A DNA stretch of 64,000 nt from Silurus meridionalis (taxonomy: Eukaryota; Chordata; Actinopteri; Siluriformes; Siluridae). Every line of letters begins with the position of its first letter. The first letter of the stretch is position 1. The position numbers and the translations under genes are program-made. The notes beneath the pieces are model-generated. The model had not been told where the DNA came from and ran no database searches. It saw only the letters and a list, made by a program, of their open reading frames with translations. This document shows positions 14,274 to 26,379 of this stretch, one piece after another. The stretch is taken from positions 18,979,356 to 19,043,355 of the forward strand of contig NC_060884.1 of NCBI RefSeq assembly GCF_014805685.1. The letters run 5' to 3'.

Positions 14274-17200
14274 TTACATTAGACAAGAGGAGTAAACCAA
14301 TGCATTAGACATACTATATGTGTAGCTCTGATAGAAAGTAAACCAGTGTAAGTATGTCTGATTACAGAAATATCTGATACAAGGAGAAATCAGGAATGTG
14401 TGAGATCCAGGGTGTGCTGCATCAATCACTCCCCTTTCAAGGTAGGTGTAAGGTTTTGTTTGATACCTCTGTGTCTTCCATGAGACAAAAATAGATGCAC
14501 ATACAGAGAAACACTAATCTTACAACCTATATTTTAACCACATTAAAAAAGCATTAGCTGTATGCCCAACTTATGTACATAGGTAAAGACAGAAAGCAGA
14601 AAATTCAAAAATGCCTTTGTCCTTTTTTGACAACTTAAGGGACAAAGTGTACTGGTGTACTTATCACACTTTCCTTAAAGGAAAACAAGATGGGATGCCA
14701 ATTTAAATCTATTAAGGATATTAAAAGCAAAATTAAACAAGAATGAAAAGACTGGACTGCAATTCATTACTGCAGGTTCCACAAGGCTGTCAGTATCCTC
14801 TATATTAGCAAGCAAGCCTGTAGGCTGTTCAATAGCATTGAGTTAACAGAGGGAAATTTATTTCATGGTTGCATAGATTTGGCCCCTCAAGGCTGCACTG
14901 CTAGCTGTTTGGAGATTTTCTTTGCACCTCAGCTTTTAATTGATCAATTAAAGTAATTGATTTGCCAGTGAGACAGCTTTGCTGATTTTCCCAGTCTTAA
15001 TGAGTTAGTGATTAAATGGTAATGAGGGGCCAGACACATAATGCAATGTTACAGGTCATGTGAGAGCTGGAGAGATAGGAACCACAATGTTTTACACCAT
15101 GTTGGGTCCTAAAGAGGCATAGAGGGCATATCATTTGTCATTACTTTACCACTTTAACTATCATCTTGTTATTCAAGTGTTTACCCCAAAGCATGTTATT
15201 CATTAACTCGCTCATTCATCAATTCATACTTAGAATCCACTTCATCCTGTTCAAGGTCGGCACAGATCCAGAACCAATTTAGAGGCAGTTCATTCCACCA
15301 CCTAGACACCAGACCAAAGAAGAGGCATGATATATGCCTTTCTTGTATGCTAATGCTTTTTTATTGTTTACATTCTGAAGGAGGCAACTACAGAAAGCAG
15401 TCCTATGGCTAGGAAGGTTAAAAAGAAGGTGTGTATCTGCATTCTAAACCAATTGCAAAAGGTAAATGGTAGAGGAAGTCCTTCGTGGGAAAATATTATA
15501 AAAACGAGACTAAACAGTGACCTTCCTGGACAGAAATGGATGAACTCTTCCAAAATTGCAAATGAGAAACCAACATTACCATTGGTGTTTAGCAGTTTTA
15601 GGCAAAAAGGACTTCGACTGGCTGTGGTTACCCACATTTGTGTGCAGTGACAAACGATGGGATCTAAGAGTTGTCCAGGGAGATCACAATATCCTGACAT
15701 AGAGTTTCATTTCCAGGGATAAACAGTAGCTCAGTTTTACTGGGATTACGTTTCATCCAATGATCTGCCAGCTATGATTAGTTAGTAACTACAGTGAAAC
15801 TAATAGTATTTAAGTAGTATTTAATAGTATTTGCCCTTTTGGCCCAGTAAGATGCCTAATACTGTAAATGGGAACACATGTATGGGTACACAATTCCTCT
15901 ATCCAAAGGGGTGATGAGTCACACTAGGCACGGACAATTCACTGCCACAACACCAGAAGTCACTCTTCCTTGAATTCTAACATTACTTTTCTTTTTACTT
16001 AGTACCAAGACCCAAGTCGCTCTCATTACAGAAAGCTTGAAGTTATACCTTGGTCTTTATGAGGGATCTGACCTTAGGCCTCTCCACAATCACATCTGAG
16101 GTCAAATGTGAATAGCCCAACTCTTGCTGCTATGCTATTTATGAGTACACATTGTATTTTTTTTCACAGAGGATATGAGCCATCTGGTACTGGCATTACT
16201 AACTGAAAGAGCGCTTACCTGGGCTATCGTAACATTTAAGCACATGATTCTGAACCAAAATACTGTTGAGTTTGAAAGAGAACTTCACAAGGTGTTTGAG
16301 TTAAAAAAAAAAAAAAACATAGAACAACGTTATTTTTTTAACAAGATACAGACTCAATGATGCATTCATTTTCTGAACTCCGGCAGTGAAGAATGGAATG
16401 TATTAGCCAAAAAAATAAACCATGTTTTCTGCCAAGGCCTTAAAGACACACTTTAAATTCAGCAAGCATTTTATCCAGCTGGCTATCCAGACTAACCATC
16501 ATCCAGTCCCATTGTTGCACCAATTATTGAAACCCAAACCTACCAATAAAGATATCAAAGTGCAACAATGAAACCATTTCTCAGCATTCTTTAATTAAAG
16601 TGCTGCTGGTAACTTTATAGATGGAAATATGATTTAAATGTTAAATATTTTCAGGATCACTAATTGTTAAGGTCTTTGGCATTTTGCACATCAGAATTGG
16701 AATTTAACTGCCATCACCGTAAATACTAGTATTCTCCCCTCTAGCCCCAACAGCTCTCAAACAGGCACTGGGATAACAACATCAGGCCATTGTAAAGATT
16801 TGGTTATACTGTATTGTCTTTTTAGTATTCTTTTGGTTTTTGGGGAGTATCTAGGATTTAATCCTTATTTGAATAAATGTAATGCTCAGCAGTTATTAGC
16901 AGTCCTCCAGAACATCTTGGACAACCACTTGGTTATTAATCTACAAAAGACTGCTTCAATGTCTTCCAGCATGCTCATCAAAAGAGCAAATAAGGTATTA
17001 CATCTACTCTAGCAACAAATGTATATTTGTATATTTTTGATATTTCCATATATAAAGTTTATAGTGAACTCACAAACCTTGAGGACTTTTTAGTCCTTCT
17101 ATGCTTTTTACCTTAACAAGGGATTCAAATGACATTCAGTCTGCATCGAGGGACTTTATAAAAATAAAAAAGGTCTGCATATCATCCTTCAAATAACCCT

Positions 17201-17940
17201 GCATAAATGGGATGCTGGAAATGTATAAAGTGGAATGCACCATAATAATCCTAAAAAACGCCATGGAACACATCTGATGTCTGAGAAAGAGCTATATCGA
17301 CAGAAAAGTAATTGTAATCCGAAGCTTCTTAAAGTACATTCTGATTGCTTCATCATCAGATACCTTATGCTATTGTACATACAGTACATTTTTATTTCTT
17401 ATGACTTCAGAGCTGGAGCAGATGGGTCTTAATTACAGTATTTTATGTTGAGTAATGCCAGCTCTGGCTGGTTAGCTGGCATAGACTTCTCGTCTCCCAG
17501 TGGCTATGTCTTTTCACAGAACAAGTATTCACTGCATGATGCCACGCAATGGAAGGCTTGGGAAATACACAGAAACAGAATTCAATTTAGGGATGACTAA
17601 GAGCTCAATTAATAATGCTAAATAAAACAAGAGGAATGGAGTTGTTTTGGAAACATTATGCACATGTAAATAAGAAAATAAGTGGAAAATGCAAAACATT
17701 TGGTATCTTAACTGTACAGTTCAAGTTATTGTGGTTCTGTAGTCCAGTACACTAAATTATAAAATGAAGTATGAGTATAAAAAACAGAATCTTAGGCTTG
17801 CACTCTTTATAAATAGCACCACATTTATTTCTTGACAAGCTGTGTTGGAGCAGAGTTGAAGCAGCAGTGCTATCAGATAACATCTCCAGGATACTTCACA
17901 CCATCTGACTGGTAAGACATCAGGAAATCTTCGACAATGA
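14274..17940. other. Intergenic stretch without a recognised gene
   Basis: Unique-looking AT-rich DNA. Around 15,230-15,310 a block with 'cttcatcctgttcaaggtc' and 'cattccaccacctagac' resembles widespread old fish interspersed repeats, but I cannot name the family. Open frames at 15,368-15,700 (both strands) have no recognisable motif. I would not call genes here. Confidence 0.5.
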
Positions 17941-17949
17941 AAACATTTA

Positions 17950-20900
17950 TACAACAAACCAAATAGTTACAAGTTCACACACAGCCCAGTTTATAGAAAC
18001 TGTATCTATTCCTCGTGTAGCAAAACCAAGAAGTAAATACACAAGACCCAGAAACAATCTCATTGAAGTTAAAACTGAAAAATGCCAGATAAACAAACAC
18101 CAAAAAGTTTTAAAGTTTGGTCTTTTAAACATTAGATCACTTGCACCCAAAGCACTGATTATAAATGAGATGATCACAGAGAATAATCTCGATGCACTCT
18201 GTCTCACTGAGACCTGGATTAAACCAGGTGATTATATGGGTCTAAACGAGTCGACACCGTCAGGATATGATTATAAGCATGAGCCCCGTCAGACTGGTCG
18301 TGGGGGGGGTGTAGGAACCATTTATACTGCTTCTCTTAATGTTAGTCAGATGTTAGGATTCAGCTTTAAATCATTTGAAGTGCTCGTTGAACTTTGAAGT
18401 TGTACTTTCAGACATACATAGAAAACTCGCTCTGGTCACCGTGTACAGACCCCCAGGACCCTACGCTGATTTTCTTCAAGAGTTTGCTTGTTTTCTTTCA
18501 GACCTCTTGATCGATTTTGATAAAGTGCTGCTTGTAGGAGATTTTAATATTCATGTAGATGATGTAAACGATGCTCTAGGATTATCATTTGTTGACTTAT
18601 TAAACTCTTTTGGGGTTAAACAAAACGTCACCAGACCAACTCATCGCTTTAATCACACACTAGACTTAATAATATCCCACGGAGCAGACGTCACTGATAT
18701 AGATATTTTACCTCAGAGTGATGACATCACAGACCATTACCTCATACTGTACACACTACCGGTAGAGCAGATTAGCCGTGTTGCACCACGTTATCGACTT
18801 GGTAGGACTATTGTTCCAACCACTAAGGACAGATTCATAAATAACCTGCCTGATTTATCTCAATTTCTCACTAAACCCATAACTACTAATAATCTTGATG
18901 AGATAACTAAGAACATAGACCTTATCCTCACTAGCACATTAGACACCGTTGCCCTATCCGGTTAAAAAAGGTTAGAGAACAAGCACCTGCACCTTGGTAT
19001 AATAGTCATACACATGCCCTCAAGAGAACAGCCCGTAATCTGGAGAGAAAATGGAGGAAAACTAAATTGGAGGTATTTAGAATCGCGTATAAAGACAGTA
19101 TGCTCAGCTACAGACGGGCGCTAAAAGCTGCTAGAGCTGAACACCTGAGCAAACTTATAGAAAACAACAAAAACAATCCCAGGTTCCTTTTCAGTACAGT
19201 AGCTAAACTAACTACAAATCAGGGCTCTGAAAATTGTGTTCCATCACAGTTTAGTAGTGAGGACTTTATGATTTTCTTCACTGAAAAAATAGATAACATT
19301 AGAAAAACAATTGTGGCAGTTCAACCTCTGACAGCATCTCCTGAGACAGTGTTACCTTCAACTCCACAACTCCACTGTTTTACATGTATAGGACAGGAAG
19401 AGCTGTATAATGTTATTGCCAAAGCTAAATCGACAACATGTCAGTTAGATCCAATTCCTACTAAATTACTGAAGGAAGTGTTATATACAACTGGTGAACC
19501 TCTTCTAAATATTATTAACTCCTCACTATCTTTAGGTCACGTCCCTAAATCCCTCAAGTTAGCAGTTATTAAGCCCCTCATTAAAAACCTAATCTGGATC
19601 CAAACACGTTATCAAATTACAGACCAATTTCAAATCTCCCATTTATGTCTAAGATTTTAGAAAAGATTGTCGCTGCACAGTTATGTTCCTACCTGCAAGA
19701 GAACAATATCTTTGAAGAATTTCAGTCAGGTTTTAGGCCCCATCATAGCACAGAAACTGCTCTAGTTAAAATAACTAATGACCTGTTTTTAGCTTCAGAC
19801 CAAGGCTTCATCTCGCTGTTGGTTTTACTAGATCTTAGTGCTGCATTCGACACTATAGACCATGATCTCCTCCTAGATCGCTTACAAAATTACATCGGCA
19901 TTCAGGGACAGGCATTAAGCTGGTTTAAATCCTACCTGTCCGATCGTTACCATTTCGTAGATTTAAATGGAGAGCTATCCAGGCTAATGCAAGTAAATTA
20001 TGGCGTGCCGCAAGGTTCAGTTCTAGGACCCCTGCTCTTCACAATATACATGCTTCCGTTAGGAAATATTATTAGAAGGCATGGAATTAGCTTCCATTGT
20101 TATGCTGATGATACTCAGCTATATCTCATCTAAACCAGGCGATACAGCTCAATTAACCCGGATAACTGAGTGTGTTAAGGAACTAAGAGATTGGATGACC
20201 CATAACTTTCTACTTTTAAATTCTGATAAGACTGAGATTTTGCTCATCGGCCCAAAACTAGTATACAGACGCTCCAGCATCTCAACCTGCATTTAGACGG
20301 ATGTTCTGTAACCACTAGTTCAACGGTAAAAGACCTGGGTGTTATTTTAGACAGCGACTTGTCTTTCAAAAATCACATCAATCAGGTTACAAAACAGCCT
20401 TCTTTCACCTTAGAAATATTTCTAAGTTAAGAAACATGTTATCTATATCTGATGCAGAGAAGCTCGTCCATGCTCATGACCTCCAGAATAGACTACTGTA
20501 ATGCGTTACTAGGTGGATGTCCTGCATCATTAATAAACAAGCTTCAGTTAGTCCAGAATGCAGCAGCCAGAGTTCTTACAAGGTCAAAAAATATGATCAC
20601 ATAACCCCGATCTTATCGTCCCTACATTGGCTTCCTGTTAAGTTTCGAATAGACTACAAACTATTACTTCTCACTTATAAAGCACTAAATGGTTTGGCTC
20701 CCATATATCTATCCAGTCTTTTAACACGCTACAATCCGCCACGCCCCTGAGATCTCAAAACTCTGGGCTTCTAGTAGTTCCTAGAATAGCAAAGTCCACT
20801 AAAGGTGGTAGAGCATTTTCACATTTAGCTCCTAAACTCTGGAATAGTCTTCCTGACGGTGTTCGGGGCTCAGACACACTCTCCCAGTTTAAGTGTAGAT

Positions 20901-21665
20901 TAAAAACATATCTTTTTAGCAAAGCCTACACATAACATACGTCTCACATCATAACCTTGTGCTCCAGAACATCTGATCACATGCACATTATCAACTTGTG
21001 CTGTTAATATCATGAACAGCAGCTACGCTAATTCCTCTCCACTGCTTCTCTTTCTCTCCCCATCCCGAGACACCCTGAGGTTTGGCCAGCTCCAGTCACC
21101 TCCCACCTCGTGATGATTACGGACCTTTGAAGAAGTAGATGCCGAACTCACAAACATCCTGAACCATCTAGAGACGTACCAGTGCCATTTGGATCCCGCT
21201 ACATGTGTGGAGTTTTGACATTGGACCTCCTGGAGTGTTTAAAGGCTCTGGCATGGAGAAGCTGATGCTGGATCTGTGGTGATCACAAATGCTGAGCTCA
21301 TAAAACTCGGAGCTACTAACCATATAGACTGTATAAGACTGCAGAAAGAACATCACTTATAATCTTATACTCCAGTAATCATGTTAGTTCTCACTGTCCA
21401 GTGTTCTGTATTGTTGAAAGATTTATGATCAAACTCTTGGTGTCACCCAGATGAGGATGGGTTCCCTTTTTGAGTCTGGTTCCTCTCAAGGTTTCTTCCT
21501 CATAACATCTAAGGGAGTTTTTCCTTGCCACAGTCGCCACGGCTTGCTCATCAGGGACAAATTCACACCATTCACCATCACTGTTGATTTGTGTAAAGCT
21601 GCTTTGAGACAATGTCTGTTGTGAAAAGCGCTATACAAATAAACTTGACTTGACTTGACTTGACT
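17950..21665 (+). mobile_element. L2-type LINE, longer copy 2
   Basis: About 3.7 kb carrying the endonuclease, the reverse transcriptase and a 3' UTR ending in (TTGAC)n at 21,640-21,665. The 5' limit is not defined: similarity to the ORF2 start is clear by 18,116 (NIRSLAPKALI), and the element may begin some hundreds of bases earlier. The last 1.56 kb match copy 1 at 12.7-14.27 kb almost base for base, so the two are recent relatives. Confidence 0.9.
18116..20935 (+). pseudogene. L2-type LINE ORF2 (endonuclease plus reverse transcriptase), frameshifted
   Basis: Domains in order. An APE-type endonuclease has NIRSLAPKALI, LTETWIKPGD, YRPPGPYADF, LVGDFNIHVDD (metal-binding and catalytic Asp/Asn) and DITDHYLIL. 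A linker follows, then a non-LTR reverse transcriptase with [38 protein letters not shown] (first catalytic Asp), [14 protein letters not shown] and CYADDTQLY (catalytic DD). The C-terminal part ends SKAYT then a stop at 20,933-20,935. Family role: the endonuclease nicks target DNA and the polymerase copies the LINE RNA onto the nick. Breaks are visible near 18,385, 18,965, 19,600-19,645, 20,130, 20,290, 20,395, 20,470, 20,585 and 20,745, so no functional protein is made. Confidence 0.93.
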
Positions 21666-24380
21666 GTGTGCTTTGGTTATACACAACAAAACTAAAAGAA
21701 TTTACACCTTACAATGAACTTTAGCGCTAGTAAAAAATAAATAAATAAATATTGTGTTGTATTAAGGATAACTGCATATTATATCATCAAATAGATCATG
21801 GTGCTTTAAAATGTTTATTACATTTAATTGGACTTCTCATTAAACTAGGTGCTGACATGGATTGGCAGCAGGGACAGTCAATTTCACACTAACACATCAT
21901 CCAACTGGTTCTGTATATCCACATCAGATATCTGTAGGTGAGAGAAACATGACAGTTGGTATTTTTATATCAAGGTAATTGTTCTTCATGAGTCATGAGG
22001 CAGAGAATAGAAGCCCCACTGTCAGTTCTCTCTCACTTTTAATATTAAGAGTATTTTTCTATGTATAATGGACAAACACTTTCCAATTCTAAAACATTAA
22101 AATGAATTTATAAGCTTAATTCACTTCATTTTAAGATTTATTTTAAATTCCCTTTTGAGAGACAATGTTAATAAACCATTAACTGATTTGTGTGAAATAT
22201 ACATAATATTTGTTTCAAAAGCCTCTTGGGAATAGTTGGTGCCTTTATACAGAATAAAAAATTAAACAAATTGGAAAAACATCAGCAAATGGGCTAACTA
22301 TGACTTCAAATAGATTTGATTTTATTGAATCTAAATCACTGGCAGCAAAAACACTGTAAACTGATACATGATTTATTTTCATTAGTACTGAAAAACAAAC
22401 ACATTCAGAATACCTCTCAATTTATCACTCCCCGAAGAGCTACATAAAATCCTTGTTTGCTGACATAAAAATAAATAGACATTCATGTAAAAATAATCTA
22501 TTTATTCAAAAATATTTGTAAATCCAGTGCTGAGTCCAAATGCCAAAGCTGTCCTTTTTCATTTCCATTATATTTGACCAACTTTCCTCTAGCACTAACC
22601 CCTGCCCACCCCTCCATTGTCCCTGGCTGTGATTCCTTTGCCTGTCACATCAGTTTACTACTCTGACATCTCAGCATTTCCTCCTTATGAAAACTCTGTG
22701 GGATAAAATGCAGAGGACTGTAGAAAAAGACTGGATGAAAACCCATGAAGCAGAAGATTGAGGCAAAAGAAAGTGCTGAGCACAGGCTGTTTGGGATTGT
22801 TTGAAATTATGCTGTAGATGCCATAAGTCGAGAATTAACCCCACTGCAATTGCTGGTTCCATCAGATAAAATATCTACTACCACCAAATACTGCTTTGTG
22901 CCAGGTATAAATGAATGGGTTTAAAAGTATGTTTTGGAATTCTTAAATAACACAGTGCCATGTGGTGAAGAAAAAGCACCTGTCAGATCAGTTATCACCC
23001 AAAAGATTATGCTAGTTTATCAGGATCAATGAATTAAATTAAAGGGATATCTAAGAACACCAATTAATACAACATTTACAGTATATTTGTCACGGATAGA
23101 CCAGGCGTCAAGAACCAGGAGTAGAACTGGATGTCATTTATTGGTCTTAAATATACAAACACAAGAGAGTATGAAACGAGACTGCAGGAAATGGCAGACT
23201 TAACTAAATGCTTTATCAGAAGCGTAGCTAGGAGCATGGGAACTCAGGTAGTAAGAGCGGTCAGTAGTCCAGATGATCTATGGTAGTAAACTGTAGATCA
23301 GATGGAGAGTGAAGGGGAAGAGGGGGGTTATAAACGAACCGGGTAAATGGAGGACAGGTGTAGGTGATTAGTCAGTGGAAGAGACTGAGCGAGAGTGTTG
23401 AGTGTTGGAGGGAGGCGTGACATGTGGCTCTCTGACAATATCGTTTAATATATAGTATTATACTCAGTTTCTTCACAATTTTCTTCAAGTTTTCTTTACA
23501 CTTTCTCCAAAGGCTACCTCATCTCTTGATCTTTCTCTCTTTCTCTTTCTCTCGCTGTCTCTTCCTTTCTATTTATTTTATGCCGGAAAAAGCTGATGCA
23601 ATTACTTTTACAGTCAGTAGGTTTTAATCAATGTTTCATTTGTTTTGAAAGCAGTTTACAGAATGAGGTATTATCAATGATTTTATTTGTTTGACTTAGC
23701 CAAAACCTATAGAAAATTTGCACAGATATTTTTTGCCTTCAAATTTTTTAGTAATTCCAATCCTTACACTATTTAGGAATGGCCCCAGGGCTTGATCCGA
23801 TAAAAGCTTTACCTAAGTTTAATTTGCAGACAGCACACATTACTTTGCACCTGTCTGAACAAACATAAAACATTATGCAATTATATAGATAAATGACCAG
23901 CTAATATGTTGCTTATTATATGCTTGAAAAAGAATAACTAATTTTACTCAGGTACAAGCCATGAACAACATGTGGCACAGCTTGGAATACAACTGTGCTG
24001 CAGACAGTGGTTATTCAAAGCCAAATCAGTTTCGCAGGGCTAAAATTTTAGTATCTAAGAGAACAGTCCCTAAGTAACTAGATTAACAAATAGCAATAGT
24101 CATTATTAGTGCAGATTTAATTAACTTATTTCTGACATGCCAGACTAGTTTAGACTCAATAGGCCTGTACATCATCTAAACAGTATGAAAACACCCCAGA
24201 ATTAGACATGACCATTTATCACTCTCTCTCTCTCTCTCTCTGTTTCTACTGAGAGCAAGCCCAAGGCTGTAAAGCATGTTGCTCATTTGACAATTCTATT
24301 AGCACATAAAACCATTGGAGAAGTCAAAGAGCAAGTAGGTGTGAGGGCTGAATGTAAAGAAAAATCAGAGACATGTATAC
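21666..24380. other. Intergenic stretch
   Basis: AT-rich DNA with no exon recognised. A separate 340-bp block at 23,092-23,430 differs in composition and is listed on its own. A short (CT)n tract lies at 24,221-24,241. Confidence 0.5.
23092..23430. repeat. Probable interspersed-repeat fragment, family not assigned
   Basis: The block opens 'tgtcacggatagaccaggc' and closes 'gagggaggcgtgacatg', with a GC-richer purine-rich body containing 'ggtgtaggtgattagtcag'. Blocks of this wording bounded by TGTCAC and GTGACA recur in fish genomes as pieces of transposons or LTRs. I cannot determine class or orientation from one copy. Confidence 0.35.
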
Positions 24381-24384
24381 ATGA

Positions 24385-24790
24385 TGTTATTAAATGGACA
24401 AAAGTTTATGACACATGAGCATGAGATTTGCTTGTGGTTTTTGAACATTTATTCCACAATTAGTCTCACATTTCTCATAGTGACCTCCACTCTTCTGTGA
24501 AGATGTCACACTATTTTTGGAGATTTTGGGGTGTTAGTAAAGTCAGGTACTTACATAGTCAGCATTTCAATTCATCCCTTAAGTGTTTATTAGGGCTGAG
24601 TCTTAATTCTCTAGCAATCCACTTCAGATCTTCCACTCCAAGCCATGTAAAGTATATGTTCATGGAGATGGCTTTGTGCACAGGGACATTGTCATGCTGG
24701 AACAGATTTGGGTCAATTGTCCCCAAACTGTCCCCAAAATTTTGTACATATAAATGTACAATTGCTTGAATTTGTAATTCTCATATATTC
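24385..24790 (-). mobile_element. Tc1-like transposon remnant (antisense)
   Basis: The plus strand reads like the complement of a common fish Tc1-like element. It has a decayed inner-repeat region near 24,400 ('aaaagtttatgacacatgag'), then 'cctccactcttctgtgaag' at 24,483. The block 'ggctttgtgcacagggac' followed by 'attgtcatgctggaacag' (24,671-24,706) is the antisense of the catalytic region around the second Asp. The right part is lost where the RTE fragment begins at about 24,797. No frame is open on the transposase strand. Confidence 0.6.
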
Positions 24791-24796
24791 AATTAA

Positions 24797-25215
24797 ATAA
24801 GATATGTTTTACTTTCGGCTGCTCCCGTTAGGGCTCGCCACCGCGGATCACTCATTTCCCTACTACTTTGTCCTCTACATCTGCCTCTTTCAAACCAACT
24901 ACCTGCATGTCTTCCCTCACCAAATCCTTTTCCTTGGCCTTTCTCTTTTCCTCCTCCCTGGTGGCTCCATCCTCAGCATTCTCCTATAGATATACCATGT
25001 GCCCCTCCTCTGCACATGTCCAAACCATCTTAATCTAGCCTCCCTCACCTTGTCTCCAAAACTTTCTACATGCGCTGTCCCTTTAATAAACTCATTTCTA
25101 ATCCTGTCGATCTTTGTCACTCCCAGCTCTGCTTCATGTCTCTCCAGAGTGTACCTCCACCTCTCCAGGCTCTTCTTAACCTGCTCCCTACTCTCACCAC
25201 AAATCACAATATCAT
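24797..25215 (-). mobile_element. RTE-type LINE, 3' fragment (antisense)
   Basis: On the minus strand this encodes the end of the same RTE-type ORF seen at 38.1-38.9 kb: [18 protein letters not shown], then [16 protein letters not shown], then [11 protein letters not shown] and [15 protein letters not shown]. It ends at 24,797 in the complement of the shared 3' terminus 'gggagcagccgaaag'. Compared with 38,123-38,900, an internal stretch between ERWRYTLER and the GVTKID block is deleted. It sits between two Tc1 remnants. Confidence 0.85.
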
Positions 25216-26067
25216 GAATGAATTAGTGAATAATAAATATCAAGAATTCTATTTTAATCACCAGAGGCACCTGGATACTTGTACTACATTTTTTTACAAA
25301 CGTGAGTACACCCCTCACATTTCAGCAATCATTTTAGTAGATTTTCTCAAGGGACAATAATATAGAAATGAAACTTGGATATATTTTAAAGTAGTCAATG
25401 TGCAGCTAGTATAGCAGTATAGATTTACTGTCCTTTAAAAATAACTTAACATACAGCCATTAATGTCAAAATAGTTGGCAACAAAAGTGAGCACACTCTA
25501 AGTGATAACAGCTGTACTTTATGTTACCATGCAAAGCCACATGTCCTATTCATCATGTTCATGTTTTTGTCTGGTTGACAGAACCTTACAAATTTGTGAA
25601 TCTTACATTAGAGTAGTTAAAATTTGGTGGTTCGAGTACAATTCTTCTGACCACTGGAAGTTTAACATGGCACCTCATGCCAAAAAACTTTCTGAGAATT
25701 TTTCAATTACAACTGTTGCTCTCCACGAGGATGGCTTAGTCTATAAGAAGACCGGTAACAGTGGCCAGGGTCATACAGAGGTTTTTACAAGACAGATTCT
25801 ACTTGGAACAGGCCTCTCAGGGGTCAATCAAAGTATTTAAATCCTAGCGCTGTGATTGAGGTGCAGAAGCTGGCCTCAGAAAACAGACGCATAAGTGCTG
25901 CCATCATTGCTTTAGATTTTGCTCAGACCATAGGACGTAAACTGCAAAAAGTCAGTTTACGTGGCTTTCATCCCAAAAGGAAGCCTCTTTTGAAGCTGCT
26001 TCACATGAAACCAAACAAACAGTTTGCTGAAGACAACCTGTCCAAGAGCATGAATTTCTGGAACCAT

Positions 26068-26379
26068 GTCCTGTGGTCTGACAAGACTAAGATAAACATG
26101 TTTTGCTTAGATGGTGTCCAGCATGGGTGGCAACACCCTAGTGATGAGCAGTGATGGACAGTGACGAAGTAAATGTAATTCGTTACTGTACTTAAATTTT
26201 ATTTAAGTACAGTAACGAATTACATTTACTTCGTTATTTAAGTCCTGTGGTCTGACAAGACTAAGATAAACATGTTTTGCTTAGATGGTGTCCAGCATGG
26301 GTGGCAACACCCTAGTGATGAGCAGTGATGGACAGTGACGAAGTAAATGTAATTCGTTACTGTACTTAAATTTTATTTA
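26068..26379. repeat. 138-bp direct duplication flanking an exact 33-bp hairpin
   Basis: 26,068-26,205 is repeated at 26,242-26,379 (offset 174). Each copy contains Tc1 transposase sequence, the junction and the first about 57 bp of the hAT end. Between them, 26,164-26,196 and 26,202-26,234 are exact reverse complements around a 5-nt loop. So the hAT end was copied forward, folded back, then the whole junction copied again. Confidence 0.9.

Noticed and set aside
15368..15700. Overlapping 110- and 81-codon frames on opposite strands
   Set aside because: No recognised motif. The region contains wording similar to old fish repeats. Neither frame can be supported.
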